Positions 34,256 to 45,304 are shown, counted from the first letter of the stretch. The stretch is 64,000 nucleotides of DNA from Tubulanus polymorphus (GCF_964204645.1 NC_134026.1:11308450-11372449); one strand, 5' to 3'. A program made the numbers and translations. The notes: generated from the sequence alone by a model not told the origin.

Positions 34256-34619
34256 AGTAATAGGAGTTTAGTTGTTCCAGATCAAAGGTCGAACGGTTGA
34301 GCTCATTAAAAACAAACTATTAAAAGTAATTTAAAACTATAATATATTTTCATAGCCGTGTGTATTTTATATTATAACTAAATATTTATTCTAAGATATT
34401 AATAATTTAAATTTTATAAGCTCCGCGACCAATTGATTTATTTACAATACACAAATTCATATAATCAAATATATTCAAATAATAATAATTATTCTATTAT
34501 TTAACTAAAATACACACGGCTATGAAAATATATTATAGTTTTAAATTACTTTTAATATTTTGTTTTTAATGAGCTCGACCATTCAACCTTTAACCTAGAA
34601 CAACTAAACCCCTATTACT
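34256..34619. repeat. terminal palindrome of P2 (left end)
   Basis: Outer arm AGTAATAGGAG, AAAGGTCGAACGGTTGAGCTC, then ATAATATATTTTCATAGCC. The same is inverted at the inner side, ending CCCCTATTACT at 34619. The centre carries CGACCAATTGATTTA but only half of the GC-rich hairpin seen in P1. The further 270 bp up to PolB complete the terminal inverted repeat. Confidence 0.85.
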
Positions 34620-34892
34620 CTTAAAATATTTATATACATGAATAAAATATATAAGAATAACATATAAATTGATAGATTATTCAATATAAAAGTGTTAGTA
34701 AAAAAGTAACGAGTAATTAACGAGCTCTTATAGAATTGATAGATAGATATATTTTAAACATTATTTCAATATTCATAATTGTATGAGTTAGATTTTTAAA
34801 CATTAAAAGTGTTAGTAAAGTGTGATTGAAATAATTCATATTTAAATCATTGAACTTCTAAAATCAATTTTAAAAAAAAATTTAGTATTAAA
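34620..34892. promoter_or_regulatory. inner terminal repeat / PolB leader of P2
   Basis: AT-rich leader shared with 44429-44634 and, inverted, 59512-59718: GTGTGATTGAAATAAT, CATTGAACTTCTAAAATCAATTT and a run of A, then the start codon. PolB here and the HNH gene in P1 therefore sit behind the same leader, presumably the early promoter of each end. Confidence 0.6.
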
Positions 34893-37800
34893 ATGGAAGC
34901 AAATAAGTACTACTGTCCAACATGTAATATCAATATAGATAAATCCCAAAAAGCAAGACACAATAAAACTAAAACACATTTAGAGAATAAATTGAAATTA
35001 GAATATGAAGATGATATATTAGAAACTAAATTAGATGAATTAAAGAATGAAAAAGAAACATATAAATGTGATACCTGTAATCAATCATTCAGTGATAAAA
35101 GATATTATAAAGAACATTTAAATCTAAAAGTCATATTGGAAATATGAATAATGATATTTTAGGTGAAGATTATTTTGATAATGACAATGATAAGAAACAT
35201 AAGGCAATTAAAAGAATAAGAAATAAATTAAACAATAAAAGACCATACATGGAAGATGTAAGAAATTATATTAATTCATTAGATAATAAAAAAGATATAG
35301 AGATAACCGAAGCATTTAAAAGTGATATTGGCCCATCAGCTATTGAGTTTAAATTTCATAAAGGAAAAACATTAGAAGAAAATAAAAAACATTTAGAAAA
35401 TATTAAAAATATTATAAAAATAATTACAGATGTTGAATACCCTAAAATTAGTATATCTTCTAAAGTAAAGTTTATAAAATCTGAAGATAAACCAATATAT
35501 ACTATAAATTCTCATTCACAACATATTATATCTAAACAACATATAGATGATAAATTAGATAAATGTTATAATGAAGTAAAAACTAAAATAGAAGAGAAAT
35601 ATTTTGAAGGATCAGGTTTAATATTTGATGAAATAATATTTATGACTTTACATGTTTATAACACTAAATATAATAAGTTAACTAAATCAAAACCAATTGA
35701 TGAAAATAATGTATCATATTATAAAGAACCAGATATTGAAGCATGGAGTTATATTAAAATACCATTTAAAACTAATGCTGTAATAAATGTACAAAATTTT
35801 GATGATAAATGTTTTCTATGGGCTATAATTAGTTGCTTACATCCTGCAACTGATAATATTTGTAGATAAACTCATTATAAACCATTTGAAAATAATTATA
35901 AGATAGATAAGTATCCTGTCAGAATTAGAAACATCCCAAAAATAGAAAGAGATAATAATATAAAGATAAATGTGTTTGATTTACTCAAATTACCAAAAAC
36001 AAAAGGTAACAATATAAAACATTATACATTAGAACCTTTATATCTATCAAAAGATTATGATTCAAACGATGTTATAGATATATTATATTATGAGAATCAT
36101 TATATGTGGATTAAAAGAATTGATTTATTTTTTAAATCAGAAAATGATTTTGATAATAAAATATATCTATGTAGAAAATGTTTACATAAATTCAGAACTG
36201 AAAGTGCATTATTAAATCATAAACAATTATGTGAAAATCATGATTATTGTAAATTAGTTTTACCAAATGAAAAGGATAAAATATTAGAATTCAAAAAATA
36301 TGATTACAAAAATAAAGTACCATTTGCAATATATGGAGATTTTTAATCATTAAATAAGGAACTAACTGATCAAGATAGAAAAGAAATATATTATAAAAGA
36401 AAGAAATTAAATTCTAATGAAAATGATTTTTCATATGAACCACCAAAAACAAATACAATTAAAAAGATTCATCAATCAGCTGCAGCTTTCGGGTTATATA
36501 TAAAATCTGATTATCCAGAACTAATTGAAAGTGAATATTATGATTATAGAAATGAAAATGTTATCAATCATTTTTGTGACTTATTAATTGAATATGAAAT
36601 AGGATTTAGTAAATTATTGAATACAAACATAGAAATTATAATGACAGAAGAAGATAAAGAAGAATTTGTGTTCGCAGGCAAATGTTATTATTGTGAAAAG
36701 ATATTTAATTATAAAGATAAAAAAGTAAGAGACCATGATCATTTGAATGGAAAGTTTAGAGGTGCTGCGCATGAGAATTGTAACTTACAAGCTAAGAAAA
36801 TTAATTTTGTTCCAGTTATATTTCATAATCTATCAGGATATGATGCACATTTATTCATCAAACAGTTATGCCATAAAATAGAAGAAATCAATAATGAAAT
36901 AGAAAGATTAAATTCAAATAGATCAAAAGATAAAATGCCAACTTATAAATTTAAAATGTTAGCTAAAACATCTGAGAATTATATATCATTCCAATTTGGT
37001 TGCCTAAGATTTATAGATTCATATAGATTTTTTAATAGTTCATTAGATAACTTATCAAAATCATCAGTTGATGATGAATTAAAAATATTAAAACAACACT
37101 ACCCAAATAATGATGATTTTCAATTAATGAGATATAAAGGAGCAATTCCATATTCATTTTATAAATCACATGATGATTTCAATATAACTGAATTATTAAA
37201 AGAACAATTCTATGATGAATTAAAAAATGAATATGTTAAAGATGAAGTATATAATAGAACATTGAATATTTGGAATCATTTCAAAATAGAAAATCATGGA
37301 CAATTAGTAGATTTATATTTAAAATCAGATGTATTATTATTATCGGATATATTCGAAAGGTTTTGGAGATGTAAACCTAAAATATTCTAATATTGATCCA
37401 TGTCATTGTTATTCTAGTCCAGGCTTAACATGGGATTGTGGATTAAAATTTACAGATATAAAAATGGATTTGTTAACAAATATAGATCAATTATTATTTG
37501 AAAAATCTATAAGAGGAGGAGTCTCAGGTGTATTAGGCGATAGATATTTCAATGTAAATGATAACCCTGGATATAAGTTATTATATATAGATGCAAATAA
37601 TTTGTATGGTTGGGCAATGATGGAACCACAACCTTATGGAGTATTTGAAATAAGTGAAGTTTTACAACATGATAATAATGATAAATTTGATTGGAAGAAA
37701 AGAATCCTAGATATTGCAGATGATTCAGATACTGGTTACTTCTTTGTTGTAGACTTAGAATATCCTGAACATATTAAATTTAAATCTAGAAATCTAGCAT

Positions 37801-38909
37801 ACTGTCCAGAACATAAAACTGTAACTCATGAAGAATTATCAAAAAAGAATTAAACCCGAAAATCATATTCATACAGAAAAGGTAATTCAAGAAGATAAAT
37901 ATAATTATGTAGTACATTATAGAATGTTAAAGTTTTATCTAAAACAAGGAATGATCCTAAAAAAAGTACATAGATATATTTCATTTAGGCAATCTAAGTG
38001 GTTAGAAAAATATATAGATTTTAACACCAAACAGAGAACTGAAGCTAAAACTGATTTTGAGAAAGATTTCTTCAAGTTAATGAATAATGCATTCTATGGT
38101 AAGACTTGTGAAAATATTAGAAATAGAAATGATATTGAGTTAGTTAGTAATGGTAAAAGGATAAGGCATTTACAATCATATCCTAAGTTTTTAGGTAACA
38201 GAATATTTGATGAAAGTTTAGCTGCAGTTAAAATGAGAAGAACTTCTATGAAATTTAATAAACCAATCTATGTTGGTGCTTCAGTTTAAGAATTATCAAA
38301 ATTACTAATGTATGAATTCTATTATAATGTATTACAACCACTTTTTGGAGAAAAACATATAGAAATATTATATTTTGACACAGATTCTTACATATTGAAG
38401 ATAAAAACTAATAACATAACAGATGATTTAAAAACATTAAAACATCATTTTGATTTCAGCAATTATCCTAAAAATCATGAATTGTTTAGCAATGATAATA
38501 AAAAAGTTCCTGGTAAATTCAAAGATGAATTAGGTGGTGAAGAAATGATTGAATTCATCGGTATTAGATCTAAAATGTATTCATATAAAACTAAAGAACA
38601 TGAAGCTAAAAAGTTAAAAGGAATAACCAAAAGTGTAGTAGAAAAGAATATTCATTTCAAAGATTACATCAATTGTATATCAATGAAGAAGTTAGAAAAC
38701 ATAAAATGAGATGTTTAAGATCTGAAGATCATGAAATGTTTATTGAAGAGATAGAGAAGATAAGTTTGAACCCATTTGATGATAAAAGATATATTTTAGA
38801 TGATGGAATTCATACAGTTGCTTATGGTTGTAATTTAGATGAATATCTAAAGTTCAAAAGAGAAGAAACAAAAGAGAATGAGGTTATGAAAAGAATTCTA
38901 ACGTGTTAA
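34893..38909 (+). pseudogene. P2 protein-primed DNA polymerase B, full length but broken
   Basis: N-terminal Cys/His fingers (YYCPTCNINI, YKCDTCNQSF) are followed by DDKCFLWAIISCLHP and CRKCLHKF. The exonuclease motifs are FAIYGDF (next codon a stop), FHNLSGYDAHLF and YLKSDVLLLSDIFE. A Cys/His patch (CYYCEKIF, VRDHDHLNGKFRGAAHENC) resembles endonuclease VII. Polymerase motifs follow: LLYIDANNLYGWAM (A), FFKLMNNAFYGKTCEN (B) and LYFDTDSY (C). The order is that of Polinton PolB, which copies the element from a protein primer. Stops occur at about 35866, 36343 and 38287, and frameshifts near 35130, 37360, 37840 and 38690, so no enzyme can be made. All catalytic motifs remain recognisable. Confidence 0.9.
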
Positions 38910-38938
38910 TCAAATTTTAATAAAAATATGTATTATAA

Positions 38939-39292
38939 ATGGAGAGTAAACAAGCACACAGTGAGAACAACAAATTATTTCTAGATGTAATAAAAGATAC
39001 TTCAAATGTCAAATCAGTAGATTATAAATTTAAGAAGTTAAAAGAATTAATAATCCATAAGAAATATCCTATTACAGATATTGTTACAGTTACTAACAAA
39101 TATGGAGATAAATTAGTTATACACTTAGAATATGAAGGATTAAAAGGAAATACATATAAATTCAGAACATATTTACAGGATAGATTTCATAGATTATCAA
39201 GTGAAGATCTAGAAGAATTATGTTCTGGAGATTTCTATTTCGTATACAAAGGTAAGAATGAAAATGGGCATCATGAAATAGATTTCGAATAA
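38939..39292 (+). CDS. 117-aa Polinton protein between PolB and penton
   Basis: Open in both P2 and P1 (57683-58036), with few substitutions. It has a basic, helical first third, then a compact beta-rich part (YGDKLVIHLEYEGLKGNTYK) and a helical SSEDLEELCSGDFYF. No membrane segment. Short proteins of this plan (ITK YGPK/V.. fold) occur in other animal Polintons near the polymerase. A single-stranded-DNA-binding or replication role is a guess. The ATG follows TATGTATTATAA. Confidence 0.7.
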   Translation: MESKQAHSENNKLFLDVIKDTSNVKSVDYKFKKLKELIIHKKYPITDIVTVTNKYGDKLVIHLEYEGLKGNTYKFRTYLQDRFHRLSSEDLEELCSGDFYFVYKGKNENGHHEIDFE

Positions 39293-39306
39293 AATGTGTA
39301 AAATAA

Positions 39307-40062
39307 ATGGCGGAATTAAAAGAATACAGAATATTTGTTGATTCTAGAAGACTTACAAATTATAAATCACATAATTTACTAGTACAATTAGATAGAGAAT
39401 TCAAGAATTGTGTAGATTTAAAATTAGTTAATATAAGTTTATGTAATTCTTTTTATAATATATCGGATAAAACTTTTGAACATAGAGGGTTTATGATTTA
39501 TATGAGAAATAAAGATAAATGGTTTCATATATTTTTAAAACCAGGATTATATAATTTAGAATCATTAGCGCAGGAAATTAATAGAAGAGCTCGGTTGAAA
39601 ATCGGGGGTACTTCTGTATTTGAAATTAAATTTAATAAAATTGATAGTACTAATAAAATAAGAATAAAGATATCTAATGAACAACATAAATTTATGGTAA
39701 ACAAACCACTGGCTAAAATGTTAGGAATTAAACCGCTTACAGTTACTGGAAACGCTGAAGGCATCTCAAATATAATACCTTTAACACACTTTTATATTTA
39801 TTGCAATTTAATCGATCCTACAAAAACTTTCGAAGCAACTGAAGAAACCATTTGTAGTTCTAGTATACTAAATATTTTACCGCTAAAAAAGGTTAAACAA
39901 TTTGGAACTCAAATAAATTATAATTTAACAGAATGTGATTTTAAACCTTGCATTCCTAAATTTAATAATTTTAGATTAGAAGTAAGAAATCATAATGGAT
40001 ACTTAATTGATTTGAATAACTTTCCTGTAATTTATGAATTAATTATAAGATGTAAAGAGTAA
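39307..40062 (+). CDS. penton-like minor capsid protein, 251 aa
   Basis: Open frame starting at AAATAAATGG, 15 nt after the 117-aa gene. FKNCVDLKLVNISLCNSFY, LKPGLYNLESLAQEI, MVNKPLAKMLG and RNHNGYLIDLNNFPVIYEL fit a single jelly-roll minor capsid (penton) protein of Polintons: an N-terminal strand block, a PGLYN loop and a closing strand. Position beside other capsid genes supports this. The family call rests on pattern and context, not on a search. This copy is uninterrupted; those in P1 and P3 are broken. Confidence 0.65.
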   Translation: MAELKEYRIFVDSRRLTNYKSHNLLVQLDREFKNCVDLKLVNISLCNSFYNISDKTFEHRGFMIYMRNKDKWFHIFLKPGLYNLESLAQEINRRARLKIGGTSVFEIKFNKIDSTNKIRIKISNEQHKFMVNKPLAKMLGIKPLTVTGNAEGISNIIPLTHFYIYCNLIDPTKTFEATEETICSSSILNILPLKKVKQFGTQINYNLTECDFKPCIPKFNNFRLEVRNHNGYLIDLNNFPVIYELIIRCKE

Positions 40063-40078
40063 TTTTTTCATTATATAA

Positions 40079-40435
40079 ATGAATATAACTGTTGGTCCGA
40101 GTATATGTTTTGGGTTTGATTTTAAACGTGAGAAAGAAATGAAATTTAACGTTACTGATGTAATTATACATATTAAAAATATTGCATTTTCTAATGAAAC
40201 AACATTTGAGTATGAAACAACAATAGATAAAGAAACTTTAAATGAAGAAAAGATTACTAATTTAATTAGAGAATCTTTAAGATTTTATGAATTAGATAAA
40301 GATTTTATCATCGATGATATTAAAAAAATAATAATTGAAATATATACAAATGAAACTAGTAATGAAATAAATGTTGAATTAATCATCACTAAGATAACTA
40401 AATATTTTGATGATAGTAATTTTTTTGATAAATAA
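40079..40435 (+). CDS. 118-aa Polinton protein, function unknown
   Basis: It begins MNITVGPSICFGFDFKREKE, behind T6 and TATATAAATG, 16 nt after the penton stop. The N-terminal block is strongly conserved in P1, P2 and P3. The rest (helical, acidic, VELIITKITKYFDDSNFFDK at the end) varies. Its stop codon TAA directly abuts the next ATG. No family recognised; a virion component is likely from context. Confidence 0.65.
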   Translation: MNITVGPSICFGFDFKREKEMKFNVTDVIIHIKNIAFSNETTFEYETTIDKETLNEEKITNLIRESLRFYELDKDFIIDDIKKIIIEIYTNETSNEINVELIITKITKYFDDSNFFDK

Positions 40436-40699
40436 ATGAGTGATATTAAGTGGATAATAACTGGATTATATAATGGAGCATTACTATCAGTTGGAACTGT
40501 TGGTTATTCAATGGTATTAAAAAAAGTATTTAAAATGGGAAGTGTTAATGTTGATAGATTTGATATCAATGATATCTTAAAATTAACATTAGCAGTTACT
40601 TTATCTAATTTAACTATTGATTATTTGGAAAAACAAAATATATTCCTCCCATATAAATACATAATTATTTTACTAAATAAATGGCTTCTGCAGTTATAA
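40436..40699 (+). CDS. small two-helix Polinton membrane protein (end altered)
   Basis: MSDIKWIITGLYNGALLSVG, then SMVLKKVFKMG, with two hydrophobic stretches (about 8-26 and 45-60). The intact P1 form (56339-56560) stops after 73 aa at LEKQKYIPPI. Here an indel near 40640 runs the frame on over the next gene's start, to 87 aa. Probably a virion or inner-membrane protein. Confidence 0.65.
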   Translation: MSDIKWIITGLYNGALLSVGTVGYSMVLKKVFKMGSVNVDRFDINDILKLTLAVTLSNLTIDYLEKQNIFLPYKYIIILLNKWLLQL

Positions 40700-41327
40700 C
40701 TATTATAGGATCGGCAATTGTTAACGCTTTAGCATTTACTGGTGGTGGATATTTATTTAAACATATTGATAAAAATGGATCATTAGGCTAAAAAAAATTG
40801 ATACCTTGTTTCTTCGCTCTGCTGAGCTTAAATGTTGACCCGGCCGGCCGCCTATCTACCCTATACATTACTTTTTTTTAAAATCGTGATCAATTTTACC
40901 ATAACAGACCCGGCCGCTATAGAAATGAACTGTTTACAAATTTTATCATATTTTACAAAAATGACCCGGCCGCTGCGGAGAAACAAGGTATCATTTTTGT
41001 TTAGCCTGAACGGAACAAAAAAGACATAACTTAGCATTAGAAAAATATAATAAAGCAGCAGAAGAATATAGAGAAAAAAGACAAAACTATATGGATTATA
41101 TTAACAAGGAATTATATGATCAGAAGATTTCACATAGAGATTTTCAATCAGTTGATTATGCAATGAGTTTATATAACGCGGTAACCAATAAAGAAAAATT
41201 ACATCTATTCAAACCTAAATTATCAGATTATTATACCCCAAGTAAAGAACAACAGAAATATGAAATAATATGGATTTTAGGTGGAACAGTTATTGTTATA
41301 TTTGTAGCGTATAGATTTACTAATTAG
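40681..41327 (+). pseudogene. P2 coiled-coil protein with N- and C-terminal membrane helices, split by a MITE
   Basis: The 5' part MASAVITIIGSAIVNALAF, GGYLFKHI ends at 40785. After the MITE (40786-41006) the frame resumes as RHNLALEKYNKAAEEYREKR, YMDYINKELYDQ, LKPKLSDYYTPSKEQQKYE and a tail helix IIWILGGTVIVIFVAYRF. I recognise the SDFYHPSEAQ-type motif before a tail anchor from other animal Polintons. Homologues are at 55891-56314 and 28605-29027. Confidence 0.75.
40786..41006. mobile_element. 221-bp MITE with three ACCCGGCCG blocks, inserted in P2
   Basis: Imperfect inverted ends of about 32 bp, each with GGCTAAA and GATACCTTGTTTCT in opposite orientation. The empty site is visible in P1 and P3 (CATTAAC...GAACAAAAA), which fixes the borders and suggests a 3-bp TTA/TGA duplication. 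The interior carries GACCCGGCCG three times, about 70 bp apart, in otherwise AT-rich DNA. Confidence 0.85.
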
Positions 41328-41348
41328 TAATTTTTTTTTGCTAAATAA

Positions 41349-41774
41349 ATGGATGATAATATTGATATTATTCCTCATGATATAAATAAAACTAAATTAA
41401 AAATATATTTAGAAAAACAAATATTAGAATTTGAAAGTAACTTAAAGATAAAAAAGAAAAAATATTTAAAAAGTAAAATTATATATTATCTTATTATCAG
41501 TGGTTCGGTTACAATTAGTTCTGTAATAACATTTCTAGCAATATTCTCACCATTAACACCTTTAGCTATATCAATTGGTGTATTAGGATTAAGTTCAAGT
41601 GTTTTAACTGGTATAAGTTCAAAATTAAATATAAAAAGTAATAAAGAAAAAATTAAAACTAATATAAAAGAAATTAATAAATTAAAAAATATACAAGATT
41701 ATATAATAAGTTTAAATGGTCATATAACAGTTGAAGAACAAGATAAATTATTAAAAGAATTAGTTAATCATTAA
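41349..41774 (+). CDS. 141-aa Polinton membrane protein
   Basis: Behind T9 and GCTAAATAAATGG. IIPHDINKTKLKIYLEKQI, a charged helix, then a long hydrophobic hairpin LIISGSVTISSVITFLAIF ... SIGVLGLSSSVLTGISSKL and a basic helical tail. It is the only open copy; those in P1 and P3 carry frameshifts. Two transmembrane helices suggest a virion-membrane or lysis-type protein; the role is not known. Confidence 0.7.
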   Translation: MDDNIDIIPHDINKTKLKIYLEKQILEFESNLKIKKKKYLKSKIIYYLIISGSVTISSVITFLAIFSPLTPLAISIGVLGLSSSVLTGISSKLNIKSNKEKIKTNIKEINKLKNIQDYIISLNGHITVEEQDKLLKELVNH

Positions 41775-41790
41775 TTTTTTAATTATATAA

Positions 41791-43089
41791 ATGGGGTTTC
41801 CAAAAGCTTTCCAATATAATAAATCAATTAAATATAATATTCCTGCAATAGATTTTTAAAAATATATTACATATAAAAATTTAGTTTTAAATTCATTAAC
41901 TAATTTAGAAATTTATGTTACTGAATCACAGTTTTTTATTTCTAAAATGGAAAATATATTTAATACATATGAAGTTACTTTTACTCGAGATGAATATCAT
42001 ATATATAAAGTAAAATCTAATATGAAATATTGGCAGAACCAATTAAATTTTGCTGTTTATTGTGCAACAACTGGTTGTGGTATAAGTTGGAATGATCATT
42101 TAAATAACTTAGATAAAAATTTGAAGTATTCTGATTTAAAATTAATTCACACAATATTTAGATTTCACACATTATCAAATCAGAATAATATTAAATGAAT
42201 TAGAATGTCCTTTACCCGGATCTAAATATTTTAAAGAATTGGATAATAATATTAATCTATATTAGTTTTATAAAATATGTAATGAATTTAACATAAATAT
42301 TAATTTCGATTTTAGAGCGCATGGTAAATTGCAAGGTGTTGGTGAAGAGTATGAAATAAAAAGAATAGATTATATCCATAGAATTGGAGCTTATCATAAC
42401 TATAAAATTGATAATAATAATGGTTGGGTTAATTTCATTTTAGAAAATGGTGAAGGTTTTACAAAATCAGGTATACAAAGAATAAATCAATCTATTAGAA
42501 CTTATTTGATATGTATTTTAGGTGCGCAAGTTGAAACAAGATCCCCAATAGTTGGAAATGATAACACTTCATTTGATTCGCAGAAACAATTTAAAGTATT
42601 ATTTGAAGATTCAATTCATAATGATAAAAATAGATCGATTCCAGAAAACATTGTAAGATATTAAAATTATTTAGATAAATCACATATTGTATTAAATTAT
42701 TGTATAGGTCCTACGCTATTAATTATTTCTAATGATTTAGTATTAAAGATGGGACATATAATTGGTTATAATAATCTAATTAAAACTGCAACAATAAATA
42801 ATTCATTTGGATTAAATGATATAAATAAAAAGATTATCGCTGCTCCAAAATTAATGGAAGGTGAAAAAATAAAAAACATATTCAATCAACAGAAACTAAA
42901 ACTAAGAATATTAAATAAAATAATGATTCTAAAATAAAAGATTACAATACATCAGAAGATATAGAAACTGATAATATTCAACATGATATAATTAAAACTG
43001 ATAATGATAATAAATCCCATGAAAATACTAAATTAGCTTTAACTTGTATAGGAATTGTTATAGGAGGAATATTATATTTTAAATTTTAA
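41791..43089 (+). pseudogene. P2 copy of the 439-aa Polinton protein, broken
   Basis: Starts behind T6 and TATATAAATGG. A TAA follows after 22 codons. Then come NMKYWQNQLNFAVYCATTGC and GISWNDHLN (42003-42110), frameshifts near 42200 and 42300, GWVNFILENGEGFTKSGIQR, a stop at 42662, and the tail with a final hydrophobic helix to 43089. See the better-preserved copy at 54101-55420. Confidence 0.75.
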
Positions 43090-43105
43090 CTTTTTCATTA
43101 TGTAA

Positions 43106-44018
43106 ATGGCAGAAGGTGGAGGAGATTTCGAAATGGAAAACATGGGAAATGATAATGATGTTAATACTAACAATGATGATTATGTGTCTGCTGATACTAA
43201 TATTGATAATGATAATGATACAACATATAATACTAATTTAGCAGATAGTGGTTCTAAAGCCCCATCAACAGAGGAATATGTTAGAGGAGCTAAATCGAGA
43301 ATAGATCCTGAAAATGAAAATCCAGGTTTATTAAAGCAAAATTTAGAATATAATGAATATATTTATAATTTCAAACCTATATTTAAAGATTCTGGATATA
43401 ATATAAATGCCAGAGGCGCCAGACTTTTAGTACAAGAATTAAAGTTTTTAGATGGTGAATATTATTATCGTTTGAAAGATGATTATTATATTGAGATCTC
43501 TTATAAAAAACAAGACAAAATATTAGCAGAATCAACTTTGCTTAAGTTAGACCTATCTAGAATTAAAAGAATAAGAAATAGTAATGAAATAGAAGATGTA
43601 ACACAAGTAGAAATTATTAAAAATGAAAGAGTATTTAAACAAAGAATTAATAAATTATTTGAAACAATCGATAATAATTTAGAACCAGAAACAACTTCTG
43701 GTAAACTTAAATCAAATAAAATTCCAATTGAAAAACTTTTACCAAATGGATTACTTGATGCAACAGATCAAGAATTAGAAGATTTAGATATATTTTCTGA
43801 TAAAGCAATTAGAGAAATTATTAGTATAAGAAATGAAGCTGATAAAATTGCGCATGATAAAAGTATAAGAGATTTTAAAATTAGAACTTTGGAAAAAGAC
43901 AGAACTGATAAAATTAAAGAAATAGAACAATTAAAATTAGATAGAGATAACAAAGTTATTGACGAAATTGAATTCAAAAAAGAAATGCATATTTAGAAAA
44001 AGAAAAAGATGATGCATA
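43106..44018 (+). pseudogene. P2 coiled-coil membrane protein, 5' part, interrupted by P1
   Basis: It starts behind T5 and TATGTAAATGG. Acidic Asn/Asp-rich head, then KQNLEYNEYIYNFKPIFKDS, NINARGARLLVQELKFLDGE and a long charged coiled coil. A 1-nt deletion gives a stop at 43994. Homology (EKEKDD) runs to the P1 border at 44013-44018, where GCATA is the left target duplicate. The remaining codons are at 60129-60675. Confidence 0.9.
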
Positions 44019-44428
44019 AATAATAGGGGTAATGGGCTTTCAGGCCAAAGGTCGAACGGTCGAGCTCATTAAAAAACAAAACATTAAAAGTAATTTAAAA
44101 CTATAATATATTTTCATAACCGTGTGCATTTTATATTATAACTAAATATTTATTCTAAGATATCCATAATTTAAATTTTAAATGCATATTGTATTAAATC
44201 AATTGGTCGCTCCACTTCGCTACCGCTCCGCTCCGCCACCAATTGATTTATTTACAATACACAAATTCATATAATCAAATATATTTTAATAATAATAATG
44301 ATTCTATTATTCAACTGAAATACACACGGTTATGAAAATATATTATAGTTTTAAATTACTTTTAATATTTGTTTTCAATGAACTCGACCATTCAACCTTT
44401 AACCTGAAAGCCCATTACCCCTATTACT
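44019..44428. repeat. terminal palindrome of P1 (left)
   Basis: The outer arm of about 130 bp (TAATAGGGGTAATGGGCTTT, AAAGGTCGAACGGTCGAGCTC, ATATATTTTCATAACCGTGTG) returns inverted at the inner side. Between them are unequal AT-rich strands, then a centre AAATCAATTGGT...ACCAATTGATTT enclosing a GC-rich run of CGCTCC/CGCTACCGCTCC. The 410 bp could fold as a long bulged hairpin. Confidence 0.88.
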
Positions 44429-44634
44429 CTTAAAATAATCATGTACATGAATCACATTTAAATTGACAGATTATTCAATATAAAAGTATATATTTACAAC
44501 ATTATTTCAATATTCATATTTGTGTGAGTTAGATTTTTAAACATTAAAAGTGTTAGTAAAGTGTGATTGAAATAATACATGATATAAATCATTGAACTTC
44601 TAAAATCAATTTAGTAAAAAAATATGTATAATAA
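44429..44634. promoter_or_regulatory. inner terminal repeat / HNH gene leader
   Basis: Same leader as before PolB of P1 and P2 (CATGTACATGAA, GTGTGATTGAAATAAT, AACTTCTAAAATCAATTT), then TATGTATAATAAATGG at the HNH start. Confidence 0.6.
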
Positions 44635-45304
44635 ATGGAATCAGAACAACCACAAACTATCAATATTACAAATTACACCGGCGTTATAAATATATACTAC
44701 AAGAAGTGTTCTAAATGTAAAATAGATAAATTAGCTATAACAGAATTTAATAAGCGTAAGATTAGCAAAGATGGTTTTCAATATTGCTGTAAAACTTGTA
44801 CTAAACTATATACCAAACAATATCGAGAATATAATAGAGAAGCTTACAATGATTATATGACAGAATATATGAGAGGAAGATATCAAACAGATCTTAATTT
44901 TAGATTAAAACAATGCTTAAGATCTAGATTAACACAATTATTCAACAAAGAAACACATTCAGAAACATTATCTAATTTTTTTGGGTTGTTCAGATGAATT
45001 TCTCAAATCATGGATAATATATCAATTCGATGATAAAATGAATATAGATAATTATGGTGAATACTTTCATATTGATCACGTGTTGCCGATTTCTAAATTT
45101 GACATGAATGATGAATACAATAAAAAACTTATTTGGAATTGGAAGAATCTAAGACCTTTAGAAAAGAAGGAAAACATAATTAAATCTAATAAACTAGATT
45201 TACAGTTATATTTAGATCAACTGGATAAAGCAAAGACATTTGTTGAATTATGGAATAGTATTTCACAGAATCAACCGCATTCTGAGGTTTTAATCAGTGG
45301 TTAG
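44635..45304 (+). pseudogene. HNH endonuclease with zinc motif, frameshifted
   Basis: N-terminal KKCSKCKIDKLAITEFNKRK and YCCKTCTKLYTKQYREYNRE form a Cys4 motif with a charged helix; then FRLKQCLRSRLTQLF and, after a frameshift in a T7 run near 44985, GCSDEFLKSWIIYQFDDKM, YGEYFHIDHVLPISKFD, WNWKNLRPLEKKENIIKSNK. FHIDHVLP plus NLRPL...N...K is the HNH core of homing-type endonucleases frequent in large DNA viruses. A captured cargo gene under the Polinton end leader. Confidence 0.85.

Larger units (their letters stand above)
34256..44018 (+). mobile_element. Polinton P2, left part
   Basis: It begins AGTAATAGG inside the P3 PolB gene and carries, all on the plus strand, PolB, the 117-aa gene, penton, five small structural genes and the first half of the coiled-coil membrane protein. 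That gene is cut by P1 at 44018/44019 and resumes at 60129. The right end of P2 is outside the window, so its target duplication (left candidate AATCTT) cannot be checked. Confidence 0.9.
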
